From assembly GCA_034008185.1 (NCBI GenBank), contig CM067085.1:57022602-57086601 (forward strand): a DNA stretch of 64,000 nt, read 5' to 3'. The position numbers and the translations under genes were made by a program. This stretch comes from Gorsachius magnificus (lineage: Eukaryota > Chordata > Aves > Pelecaniformes > Ardeidae). This document shows, one piece after another, positions 48,812 to 60,656 of this stretch (position 1 is the stretch's first letter; the number at the start of each line of letters is the position of its first letter). Below the pieces are notes generated by a model. It was not told where the DNA came from. It searched no databases and saw only the letters and a list, made by a program, of their open reading frames with translations.

Positions 48812-49787
48812 AAGTAAAGACTTGCATTTAATAATTTGCTGCAGTTCACTCCTGGTATTAGGCTTAATTGTTCTTCGACTCTTTAATGCAGAGATGCTTT
48901 GAAAAGATGGCTCTATATGTCTTACACAGATGCCTTTATATCTTTTACAAAGATGGCTGTCCCAACCCCATTCATAGAGGTAGTTGTTACACAGTCTTTA
49001 CGTTGATTCATCCTTTTTTTATGAGGCACTGGCTTTTTTATGGTCCCATTCACCCTTTTTTTTTTTTTTTCTGTGAATTTATAATTATTACCTCGGTGTC
49101 ACTGGGAAAAGCTCTAATTGTCTTAGTATTGGTTATAAAGATTTACTTTTGTTGGAGTCCTGTGGTACTTTACTGCTATAAAATGCAGTATTGTAGAATA
49201 GCACAGGAAAATTTAGGTTGAGTAATTTTTTAGAATCAATAAATGCATACATGACTGCAGCTGCAGATATGTTTGAAGGCTTACGTACCACATCCATCAT
49301 TTATACTGAAACTCAGTCAGATATACAGAGCACTATTATCTCAGCTCTCATTGTGGGGACAGAACAGCTCTTGCTTACAGAAAATAAATTTATTGACATC
49401 TTAGTCTGTATTGATTAAAGCACAGCCCTTCTTTGGCCATGTGTTTTAACAAGAAAATACTATGGATAGTAACCTGAAATAGCAGAGAGATTTATTTAAG
49501 TGACAGCCCCGGGCACCTTGCAAATTCATAGGTCCATAGTTAGCAGGTTTTCATTTAACTCACACTGTATGGACGAGATCAGTAAATAATAAATAACAGG
49601 AAAGGCCCCAGTCTGCTGCCAGGCTCTGCAACTTGTCCATGGCTATTCCCATACTCTTCCCACACAGCAGCTCCCTGTTACAGTGCAGCCCTATGGGTGC
49701 CATGAAACAGGGTAGTAGACTGGCACATAAATTTCTGTTTCTGTTCTCCAAAAGTAATCAGTTTTAAAGAAGTCAGTTTTTACACAG

Positions 49788-49812
49788 TATCACCTGTGTA
49801 AAACAGGTGATA
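49788..49812. repeat. Perfect hairpin, 10-bp stem and 5-nt loop
   Basis: TATCACCTGT at 49788-49797 and ACAGGTGATA at 49803-49812 are exact reverse complements around GTAAA. Each arm includes an E-box-type CACCTG/CAGGTG, so it is also a pair of ZEB/SNAIL-type sites in inverted orientation. Function is inference. Confidence 0.7.
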
Positions 49813-50008
49813 AAAAGAAAAACCCTCTGTTTAATTTTCCCTTATATATTTTTAATGGCATAACTCTTGAATTGCTTCTGGTCAATAACCTCTTTTCATT
49901 GTTGGTTATCTTTTATATGTAATACAACAAATTAATTATAATGGGGGAAAAAAATCTTTTGAAATACAGTTTCTGTCTGTACTTCTCAAACTTATCTATT
50001 TAGTGAGA

Positions 50009-50051
50009 CAAAATAAAATAAAGTACAATCTAATATAAAATAAAATAAAAT
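50009..50051. repeat. Imperfect AAAAT simple repeat
   Basis: Several AAAAT/AAATA units in two blocks interrupted by a short unique piece. Low-complexity sequence. Confidence 0.75.
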
Positions 50052-51425
50052 CTCCCTGAAAGGGGTGCTTTGTTTCCTTGGAAGTTCAGCTTAAATATGT
50101 ACACAACTAATACCAAATGTTAAGAAATAAACAAAAGTAAAAATTATTACTCTTCACCATGGCCCTTATTCTGCTTTAACAAAATAACACCGTCTGGAGC
50201 ATATTTTGTTTTGGCAATAGTAAATGTGGTGGTGAAGGAAGGAGTGCTGCTGTGTGGGATATCTTCTCATTCTTCTGCCTGAGTAGCTCTGGGTTAGGTT
50301 CTTGCTACATACAGAGAATTTCTGGGTATTTGGAAGTACGGTGCCTAATGCCTAGTTGATGCTCACAGGGCAAGCAGTGGTTTGGTTCAGAAAGGCTTCC
50401 AAAAGACATCTTAGGTCTGCCTGTTCATCTCACCTCCTGGTACAAAAATGAATTATTTTCTCATCCTTATATGTTAATCACACACCATTTCATGTGCTTG
50501 AGATCTGCGTTGTGAGAGGTGAGAGATCAGGATTTTTTAGAGGCCACGTTGCTTCAGCAGCAAACTTCGGCAGTCACTTGGGCATTTGCACGGCTCCTGC
50601 CAAGGCTTCAAATAAATCCAGATGTTTGGTATCCACAGCTTGCTTTTTGGGTCCTTTTCTGAGCGCTGCACTTCTGTTAAACTTTGAGAAGATGAAAGCG
50701 CATCGTTCATTCCCTTTCTGCACTGGACAGACCCTTCAAAATGACACTGAAATTCTTCCTGAAGTGATGGCCTCAGATTTCATTACATATGCAAATCAGG
50801 TAATTACTTGGTGGTATGCAATTGCATGCACATTTTTGCATGGGTAATTCTGCAAATTGTGCCTCAGGTGTTAAATGTTAATCTTTTTCCACACATGCCA
50901 CTCAACTATTTATTTTAATGCATTTTTTTCACATACAAATCTATGTATGCCTTGACATGAGCAAAAAAATTACATCCCTTGAAAATTCAACACTGTCTTA
51001 GAAGATTACTGCAATTTCCCATAAGAGGAAAGAATAGTTAGTTTTATTTTTATTTTTGATCCATATTTTTTTTTATAATAGGTATAAACTCTTTGTAGAA
51101 TATTTGCAATAAAAAAGCTTTGAGATTGATTAAATGACTTAAGTTCCTCTTGGCCATTAATCAAACTTGGCAGCCACTTACTGCTTTGAACTGTGCAAGG
51201 CAGTAGAGATAATCCTTTAAATATAATGAGTCCCTTCAATATAATGAAGTATAAATACTACCATGGTGATGCAAAAGTTCTGTCTTTAAGTAATGACACA
51301 GTAATAATATACTAGTAGTAATGGATGTTCCTAGATTTTAGATTTCTGACAAGCATAAATTGTTTGCTATTTATGTGCGAACAATTTTTACTCAGAAAAG
51401 ATCTACCTTTTTACTTCTCTTTAGT

Positions 51426-51454
51426 TAAAAAAAAAAAAAGAAAGAAAGAAAAAA
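51426..51454. repeat. A-run and GAAA simple repeat
   Basis: A run of A residues followed by several GAAA units, a short purine-rich microsatellite. Confidence 0.8.
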
Positions 51455-54400
51455 TGATTGGACAAAAAGAAAGAGGAAAAAATAAATCTGCCAGTATGGG
51501 CCTCCCTCCCCACACCCCCAGGACAGCACATTTGTTCAAATCATTGCAAATCTTCTTAAGACGTTGTTTCCCTCACTGATTTCAGAAAACAGCCTGCTAT
51601 TTTAAATACTGCAGAGTCTCTGGGATTAATCATAATTTCTGAGGGCAGAGTTGCAGCTCAGCAGCTGACTGGATTCTCATCCCTTGGTAATGGCCAAGAC
51701 CTATAGTCCCCCAATCAAAAGGTGCCAAGAAACACCATTCAGTGAGCAGGGGGTAATGAAGAGAGCACCGTGATTCGTGCGGATGAGTAGTATTTTGTGT
51801 TATATGGCATTGCATTATGGCAAAATGCTACTGAATATTTTGAAGTATGTGTGAGGCTGCATAACAAACAAATTTAAATGCAAATAGCCCCAGAAGCTGT
51901 TCCCACTGCAATGTGACTGTGGACCACTTTCTGGGCTCCCCAGATACCTGTGCAGCACCTTACCTTCCTGTTGCAAACAGCCCTGAACCGTCCAGTTTCT
52001 TTTTAATTGTAGACAAAAAAGACCTTTCTGGAGCACACACCAGAATTTATTTTTTACTAGAGCTTTGGATTTTTCTAGGACACTTGCTTACCCTAAATAT
52101 TTTTCCTTTCTAGTCTCTGCCTGTCTACTGATAGACCCAATTAGTCAGATTTCAATCAGTGCTGAACTCTTGGCTCCGGGTTTAATGATGGCTTTTTTTG
52201 AAGCCTGTGTTGTTATGTCTCAGACTCCGGCAACTGCTTTCTGTTGCCTGCTTGTGAGAGCTATACAAATTACTTCATACAAGTGTTTGTTCTGTGTTGT
52301 GCTTTATTTGACATCTGAGGGGTCCTGTTTCTTGTCCAAGGTATTGGTACAGGGGCTGTAGTCTTGGCGCTGGAGATCAGACCCTCCGATGGAGTTCAGA
52401 GCAAGGGGTAGTTCATGTTGTTATCAGACAGAGATCATCCATGACAGCATGATCACGGACTGAAGGCGCTTGCAGGAACACACATTTGGCATGCTTGGCA
52501 GCTGAGAGCACGCTCAAGGGAGATGTCTGCCCAGAGCGGCGAGCATGCAAGCCATTCCCTCAGTGTCATGTACCTCCGTTACTCTTCGAAGGCACAATAA
52601 CTTAAAATACTTAGGCTGAGGAATGAAAGAAAAAAAGTAAAAAATACCCTCCTCTGGTTTCATACTGTGTAAATATTGCAAATCAGGGTGGGTAAGCTGT
52701 GGGGTCTGCGTGATAGCCCTGGCTCTGCAGGAGGTGGGCACCGCTAGCTGACCAAGCTGGCAGGGATGTTTTTGGGGATGTGGTGGTTCCCATCTGTGGC
52801 TCTGCAACCCTCGCTGGAGGCTGGAGCATTGCTGCAGCCCCTGGGACCAGCCATGCACAACTTGTCTTGGCCTCTTAGGTAAGGTCACTCGTTTCAGGCA
52901 CAGTGTAAAATCCTTAATGTAATATTTAGACAGATAATCTGGACATTGCGAGGGATTAAGTCTCCATTAACCACCTCTGTCCTTGTGTCAAACAGGGGAC
53001 TCTTTAACAACCTCTGCTTTCGCTGTTGATCCCTCTAGCAGCGTGAAAAGCGCTGTATCTCTTGGCTTCTTTCTCATTGGCTTGTGAGTTTATTTTGCCA
53101 TCCCGATACCTCCTGAGCTGTAAATTATGTGTACCTTGACTGGTGGCGCTTTCCAGCCCCAAGGGTGCATGCAGCACCACTGCAGTGCCGCCGGTGAGCA
53201 CCATTCGCCTCCCCCAGAGAGACGCCCATCGCCATCTGTCCAAAATACACACCTCGCCCCTCCCTGCATGTCATTTGCAGTGCTTTGTCTCATGGCTCAA
53301 TCTGTATTTTCATATTATATTTAATTTTGTCTTGACTTTTAAGGACCATAACAATCTTGATTATTTGTGGTAGCAGACTGACTACCACAACTGAACATTT
53401 GAGATGCACAGCAGTTCAGTGCAGATACATTTCTGCTCTATACAGAGAAAATTTTGCACATTTAACATAAAACTTTCTTTAAATATTTATAAAATTACCA
53501 ATGAAATTCAAGTATGAGTATTAATAATTAGACTGGAAAAAATCATAGCCCCGTGGCATAGTTAAATTTATCTGTATTGAGCTAAACTTGAAAAGCAAGG
53601 TATATCAAAGTGATATTTTATTTCTTTGCAGTTACATACTGATAATTGTTGAAATACTGGACAAAATTTTGCATGTTGCAATTTAGTTTCACATATGGCA
53701 ATCTGGGTTCCTCCCTGAATCTTACTCTATAAACTGACTGATTTAATTTAAGACAAATAGCACCTTCAGTAGGAACAGTAACAAGCTTTCTGTTTTCTGA
53801 AGATGTTGTGTTCAAGCTTCCTTTATTGTATGTCATTAAGGTACCACTGTAAGATTTCGGGCAGCACAGGGCTCTTACAAGGATCCATCCACTTTGAAGA
53901 TGATATAATTCCCTCTTCGTTTCCCTGAACTGGAGATGGGTTGTCGGCACTCAGGTCCACTCTGGTCCGGGGACGAAGGGGCTCAGCTGCTGTGCTGGCG
54001 TCCTTTTCTCCCTCTGAGAGATACAGGGCACACGGTGTGGCTTCATGGTTGGTTCAGCAGGAGGAATGATGGGTGGGATGGTGCAGGCTGGGGAGTTTTC
54101 CAGCAGTGTTGTCTTTCACAGCAACTTGCCCATGGCTTTCTTCTGTAATGTTTAACACAGGAATAAGCTGTCCTTTTTATGTGATAAGGTGCTTTTTTAT
54201 GTAATAAGTTTTCATAATTAATTTCTGACTTCTTATTTCATTGTCTAATACATTGTTCCCTTCAAAACTTAGTGGTGGCCACTGACTGGAAGCGTGTGTA
54301 TTGTTTTGAAACTTTAGAGATAGAAAATGTATTGGTTCCAGGTTGAGAAAATACATGGGAAATCATAGAAGGTTATTTGTCTGAGAAATTAAAGGCATCA

Positions 54401-55507
54401 CCTGGAATGGACAATATTTACAGTATCTCTCTAGTTTTATTTCACAGCTTCAGTGTGGATTTACTTCCACATAAATTCATTATTTACCTTTGTTGCTGGA
54501 GACCTTGTCTCATGTTATTTATCATATATATTGGGTATGATTATATTTCAACTTCAAATTATTACTGGCAGATATGACTATTTCTTGGAACCTCTCTTTA
54601 TTACACTTTGTACTTGGCAATTCATTTTTCCTGATCAAGTCTGTGTGTCAGACATGCAGGTTTCATGATTTATTACTATGCTTCAATACTTTTTGTCTCG
54701 AGTATCCAGCTGTTCTCCAGCTGTTATTTTAGCATGTGTCTTACTTTTAGAAGGTTTTAACTGTACTGTAAAAGCCGTAATGCAATTTATCTCCATAATC
54801 CAATGTGCTTATATTATGTACTCTAATCATTACTGGTAGTCTTTTTGCTCTTCTTTTTTGCTTTGAATACATATATAACCTATAGCAAATGACAAATATT
54901 TCTTGCTCTGCTTAGTTGAAACACCAAAGAAAACTCTAATTTTAGTTCAGCCAGTGTGGAGGTCAAAACAAACAGTACTTAAATATATAGAAAACAGTGA
55001 GCAATAGCATTATGTCTGTCATAGGGGAAATTATGTTCATACATAGCACTAGTGCCTGTAGAGGCTTAACAGCAATTATTTAAAGACATGTTAATTGTCA
55101 CGTTATCAGATACGGTTATTTAAGTACATGTACTTAACTTGGGGTATAATTTTAAAATTTGATTGTATCTTTAGTTGGTCACTGTAATTCAACTTCTGAT
55201 ATGTTCAAGGAAATTCTTCTGTAAAAGGAAGGGTATTTTTCCCCTCTCAGAGTGTTTAATAATTCTGATTACATTATTTTGTATACAGTCAAATGCTGCC
55301 TAATTTGTGCCTTCAGTGAAAACATTGCTTCAAACTAATTGCAGATGTCAGTTTTTCTGCCATATTTAATCAAAAAGCTAAAGTAGTTTTATCCAGGGGC
55401 TTTCTGTTAGTTTGTCCCCATGATACTGTTTGGTGGTGTAGGGTTTTTTTCAGGAAAGTGGGCTTACTTTATGCAGTAAAAGAAAAAAAACATGGTTCAC
55501 TCTGAGA

Positions 55508-55676
55508 ATACTTGAGCACTGGAACAAGTTGCCCAGGTTGCAACAACTCCATCTTTGGAGATACTCAAACCCAACTGGGCACAGTCCTAAGCAACCTGCT
55601 CCAGCTGACCCTGCTTTGAGCAGGGGCTGGACTAGCAGGTCTCCAGAGGTCTTTTCCAACCTCAGCTCTTCTGTGA
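55508..55676 (+). mobile_element. CR1 LINE 3' fragment, older
   Basis: ACTTGAGCACTGGAACAAGT and TGCCCAGGTTGC correspond to the W-N-x-L-P coding block, then CTGCTTTGAGCAGGGGCTGG and TCTCCAGAGGTCTTTTCCAA to the 3' UTR, ending near TTCTGTGAT at 55676. This is the DxLCELRPQ-style (CCTGCTTTGAGCAGG) CR1 3' type, as at 36470, not the type at 5055. More diverged than the others. Confidence 0.85.
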
Positions 55677-58642
55677 TAAAATGTGACAATGGTTTCTTGC
55701 TAAGCAGTTTTATAGGAATTATTTTTCTATAAGAAGTACACTTTTCAATAATAGGTATAAAACCACATCTAAAGTTTTGCAAACAACAGAAATGTTCTTA
55801 ATTCACACTGTAAAGCATTAACAATTGAAAAAATATTTTATAGTAATTTTGAAAATTTTTGAGTCAAATTACTTCTATTTGTCAGATTTAATATTGCATT
55901 GCTCTGCCAATGTCGCCTACATTTCAATCCCTGACACTCTTTGTGGCTTTCTGTAGTTTTGGTAGATGCATATGATGCTACTTGAGGGACTGCAGCTTGC
56001 TTCTTTCTCTCTTCCTAGAGTTAATTCCAGCTCAGTCGTATCTCACCTTTGGGTTTTGCCATGGCTGTACTGGAGCCACAACAGCATCCTTGCTCTGGGT
56101 GGTGGAGCACTTGCCTGCCAACAACTTTTTTACTGAAAATTTATTTTTTCAGGAATGTGACATAGCTGAGTTTGCAGGCAGCACAGCTCAAATAGTCCAG
56201 AAGGGTGAGCTCAGAGCACTGGAGCTAGTTACTAATATCTTGAGGGGGTTTGATTTGGTGTTAGGTCAGGCATATTTTGTTGTATTAATTCTTGGTAAGT
56301 TATCCTTGGTACTACTTACAGAATAAACACATATATACCAAAACTTCATTTTGCCTGCTGAGGACGGAACTGTTTAATGATTTTGGTATTTGGGTTACAT
56401 GACTGCATGTAGAAGGAGAAGATTTATGTAAAGTTGTGTATTCATAATTTTTTCTGTTCATAACAGTAATGTTGAGTATTTTCAACCATGCAGTCTTTAA
56501 AAAAGCGAAGTGAGGTTTTTCACACAGTTTCAAGTCTTGTGGGCCAGTAGGTCTGCAATGGTGTGTCTGGCTGGGCACGTCCCAGTCTAGCTGTAGTTTT
56601 TCATTTTTCTGTGGTCCCATCCTGGTCATGGAGCTGGTGGGGAGCGATGTGAGCTGAGCCTCAGCCTGCAGCCAGTTGGCTCAGTCCTTCTTAGTGACAT
56701 TTGTCCTTGAAGAGGGTATAACTGCTTCACTTACATTTTGGGAAATGGGCTTAAATGCAAGTTTATTACATTTTCTATTAGGCATTAAATGGTGATCAGG
56801 TCCCTTTTTGCATGTCACGCAGGATACTTTTTAACAAAGGTGTTTTCTACAGGCTGCCGTGTAAAGTTCCCATCGTTCTTTTAAAATATTTTCTTTAGAC
56901 TAGCTACTGCTGAAAGATTTTATCTCTACAGCTAGCACCCAGCCAAGCACTTATAAATCCCTTCTGCGTGGAAAAAAAATTCCCCACGTGTGTGACAGTG
57001 GGACTGGCGTGGAGGCCGAGCAGGGTGGGCTCTGCTGCTGCATGGGATGGGCTGGTTCACCCGAGCAATAACTCACCCCTGGGTCAGCCCGCAAAGCCAG
57101 GCACCGCCAGGGTGGATTTTGGGGGGAAATATGGGTTCACCGAGTTGCATCTGCTGGCACTGTCCTGAGGATCTGATCCATGGCATCTGTGCTCAGAAGA
57201 GTCAGAGCTCCCTCTGCTTGCAGGCAGTTCATGTATCACATTAATTACATTTATATGAGCATGTAAAGGCGTTCCATATAAAGTATGTTTAGATCCGTGT
57301 CTATTTTAAAGATGGTAACTCTGAATAAAATTAAAAGCAGTGAGAAAACAGGATGCACGTGATCTTTGGAACTGTATGTAAGTATGAAAGTTTCCAATAT
57401 ACATATCAAGCTTTCTAGTAAATTCGAAAAAACAAAGACAGGTACTTTTCTTTATCTGCGTTGCAAATTAAGATCAATTTCTCATTTGTAAAAAAGTAAT
57501 GTATTACTTTGATCAATTTAAAGTAGAGCCAAATTCTAGTCTAATGCTAATTAATGACTTTGATGCTTAATGTCATCTCAGGATACTGTCCAAAATTCCC
57601 TAAGTTAGGGGTTTTTTTCTTTATCTCGAGGTATAAGAGAAAAATATCGTGTAGAAACAATCTTGTTGTACCAGATTGGAACTGACTCATGTATTAAACT
57701 TATAAGAGGAGTCTTTCTTGTGCTTTAATTATACAAAGACAGTATGTCTGCAGTGCTGTCACATTGTGTTCAGTGAAATGACTTGTCTGGATTGCTATTC
57801 CAGTAAATTGGAAGTAATTGAGCAGGGATTATCCATGGCAGTAGAAACACAGCCATTTCCTTTGTGGACCCAACTCTACAAAGACTTTTTTTGTGAATAA
57901 GCGTAAAGTTTTTTAAAAGGACGGGGACTAAAATCCTCAGCCTCTCTGCCAAGCGCTCAAACTGTGTAGTTTTGCATGTGCATGCAAACGCCCTTTCGTC
58001 ACAAACAGGGTCCTAAGGGATCATTTGCTGGAGATGAAGGTTTCTGTACATTCACCAGCTCTGGGATTTCCCATTTGCCAGCACTATGAGAGCATTGTAT
58101 TACAAATGAGAACAGCTCGCCGAGAGCTGTGGGTTCTTCTTGTCTGGAAAAAGATGAAGTCAATGCGTTCTGATAAATTTGCAGTGATATCTAAGAGCGG
58201 GTTTATTTCAAATGCAATGCTGCTTCCACGCAGAGAGCAACCCTTCTTTAATTATTCCTTTCTTATTAGAGAGATTTGTAAATGTGTTCTCGTGAGATTC
58301 TTCACAGCAACTTGTCAACATTTGAATTTTGAAACACTTTTCTGGGTGCATGTGACAGCTTCAGCAAGTTATTAAAAAAGTGCACCTGCATTCACAATAA
58401 GCAGCCAGTTTCTCTATTTTGAGAAAGATTAAATAAAATCCTTATAATTATATCATTCTGTGCCTCCCCACGTTAGGACTGTTTGGGAGTGGCAGCATCT
58501 CAAAAGATACAGGTCTGTAGAACACCAGTCATTCACTGGGAGAAAAACCATGTCCCTTGTTTTTAAATGCAAACCCAAAAAACCACAAAACAACAAAAAA
58601 CCAAACCAAACCAAAGCAAAACCCCAACTCAAACAAACAAAC

Positions 58643-58678
<36 letters not shown>

Positions 58679-60131
58679 GAAAGAAAAACTATTCCAGACA
58701 TATTTTCAGTCCCGGAGGGGGATGGAGCACTGTTCTGCTCTCTGCCATGGATGCTGCATGGCTGTGGCCTCTCTCCAAGAGGGTAACATGGAGCTGGAAT
58801 GGGACAGGCCATGTTAAATTAGGATCATCTGAACCCTTATTTCACAGCGTTAAACTGTTCTGAAAAGTCTTTCAAACAGCGCATGGCACATCATTTAAAG
58901 GGTATCACAGGGAATTTGGAAGAAAAATTGCATCTAAATGTAGGTAAACATGTCTCGGGTAAATCTGCTGGGCTTGTCTCAGTTTGCTAAGCTAAGGACT
59001 TTATGTTCAGTGAGTAAGGAAAGCAACTGCAGTAAAATGAATGAAATGCTACAAGCACAAGGAAAGTAAAAGTAAATTCATGTTTGCAGGCTTAGGGAAT
59101 AAATTCTGTTGAGTTAAATGTATCCTTGATTTCCAAAATACCCAGTAAGAATGTAAAAGACTGATGTACAGTTATGTAAAAGTTTTGTGTGAACTGAATA
59201 GTTGTATTCCATAAAATCTGAAACCGGCAGCCAACGTACTGGTAGTAAACCAAAGAGAAATGCCGTGGAGTGTCAGTAGGCAGTGCTTCCCTTTCCCATT
59301 GGAATTCAGGTCAGGACTCTGCAAAATAACGGGAATGGGGCACAGTCCAGTGCTGCCGAGCACCGTGGGACGGGAGAGCTGCTCCCCGGCCAGCAAAGAA
59401 GCAGAGGGACTGCCTGCAACTCATACCAAAATGTGGAGTGCAATTTATATTTGTATTCATAATGGTTATTAATTGCTCAGTTTATAACCCAATTTACAAA
59501 ATCTCAATGGAGTGGTCAGTTTAATTAATCAGGTTATAACTGCTCTGCACTGGGAAAGATTAAAAAGGAGAGACGTTAAAGAAAAGCAAATGAACAGAAA
59601 GATATGTCTTTAAAATGTTACTGTCTGTAAGTATTTGAATATTCACATTAATAGTGTGCAAACATGGTGAGTGAGGGCTGTGAGAGGATGTGTATAGGTG
59701 CGGCAGAATCTTAATGAGACCTGGAAACAAGGACAAGCTTCCTAAATCATCATCCTTTCCAGTTAGAAACAGATACTCATACCTGTATTATAAATTAATT
59801 AAATATGAGTATTTGGGGTAAAATATTACCTCTCCTTTTATCTTTGAGTATTGAAAAATTAGTGTGGTGTGCTCTAACTACAGGGCTTCCCCAGTGCATA
59901 TGATTGAGTTTCAACGAACTGTATTTTGTTAAATTCATCTGGTCTTTGCTCTTTGCAACTCATGGCTCATATGTGACTGCCTGGACCGAGATATTGCCAG
60001 TGCTATGTGCGTACCTACACCCCTCCGAAGCACATTTGGGCAGCTTTCAGGCCAGGACCCAGAGCAACCTTTGTTCCAGTGTGCTGAAACATCCTGATCT
60101 TGGAAGGATTTTATTGCATGTGGTCCCACCA
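55677..60131. other. Unique sequence
   Basis: No gene or recognised transposon. Frames such as 58025-58375 (+, 116 codons) and 55982-56326 (+, 114 codons) have no known domain. A C/A-rich low-complexity zone at 58563-58674 ends in A29. A GC-rich patch lies at about 57000-57130. Confidence 0.5.
58563..58674 (+). repeat. A/C-rich low-complexity tract ending in A29
   Basis: Irregular AACCA, AAAC and CAAA units (58563-58645) followed by an uninterrupted run of 29 A residues (58646-58674). The long homopolymer is likely length-variable and a place where assembly length may be wrong. Open frames across it encode poly-lysine or poly-phenylalanine and are not real. Confidence 0.9.
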
Positions 60132-60656
60132 TGTCCTGGTTTATGGCTGGGACAGAGTTAATTTTCTTCCTAGTAGCTGGTTTTGGATTTAGTATGAGAA
60201 GAATGTTGATAACCCACTGATGCTTTAGCTGGTGTTAAATAGTGCCTAGACCAGTCAAGGACTTTCTCAGCTTCCCATGCCTGCCCCCCCCCGGGAGGGA
60301 GCACAGCCAGGACAGCTGACCCAAACTGGGCAAAGGGCTATTCCAGACCATATGATGTCATGCTCAGGGGGAGTTGGTCAGGGGGAGAGTGATCATTACT
60401 CGGGGATGGGCTGGGCATTGGTCAGCGGGTGGTGAGCAATTGCATTGTGCATCACTTGTTTTGTATATTCTGTATGTTCTCTTACTATTATTGTTGTTGT
60501 TCTTGTTGTTATTCTTTTCCACTGCTGTTTTATTAAACTGTCTTCATCTCAACCCACAGGTTTTACTTTTTTTCCAATTCTCTCCACCGAGGGGGTTGCG
60601 GGGAATGAGTGAGCGGCTGTGCGGTGTTCAGCTGCCTGCCGGGTTAGACCACCACA
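60132..60656 (+). mobile_element. Solo LTR 3 of the same ERV family (525 bp)
   Basis: Begins TGTCCTGGTTTATGGCTGGG and ends GGGTTAGACCACCACA at 60656, giving canonical TG...CA ends. A perfect 5-bp target-site duplication, CACCA, flanks it (60127-60131 and 60657-60661). Blocks shared with LTR 1 include GGGACAGAGTTAATTTTCTT, CTGACCCAAACTGG and GCAATTGCATTGTGCATCAC. An ATTAAA-type signal lies near 60531, and a (TTG)n stretch near 60490. The interior of the provirus is gone. It is shorter than LTR 1 mainly through small deletions after position 60180. Confidence 0.93.

Larger units (their letters stand above)
48812..55507. other. Unique sequence with small hairpins and AT-rich simple repeats
   Basis: No gene or recognised transposon. 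Holds a T14-type run (about 49058-49072), the 10-bp-stem hairpin at 49788-49812, AAAAT-type repeats (50009-50051), an A-rich GAAA tract (51426-51454), GC-rich patches at 52690-52860 and 53140-53260, and a short imperfect direct repeat at 54172-54210 (TTTTTATGTGATAAGG / TTTTTATGTAATAAG). Confidence 0.5.

Noticed and set aside
52514..52888. 124-codon open frame (-)
   Set aside because: Gln/Pro/His-rich product of a GC-rich patch; no coding signature.
58453..58817. Frames across the A29 tract on both strands
   Set aside because: They translate the homopolymer into poly-lysine or poly-phenylalanine and are artefacts of the low-complexity tract.
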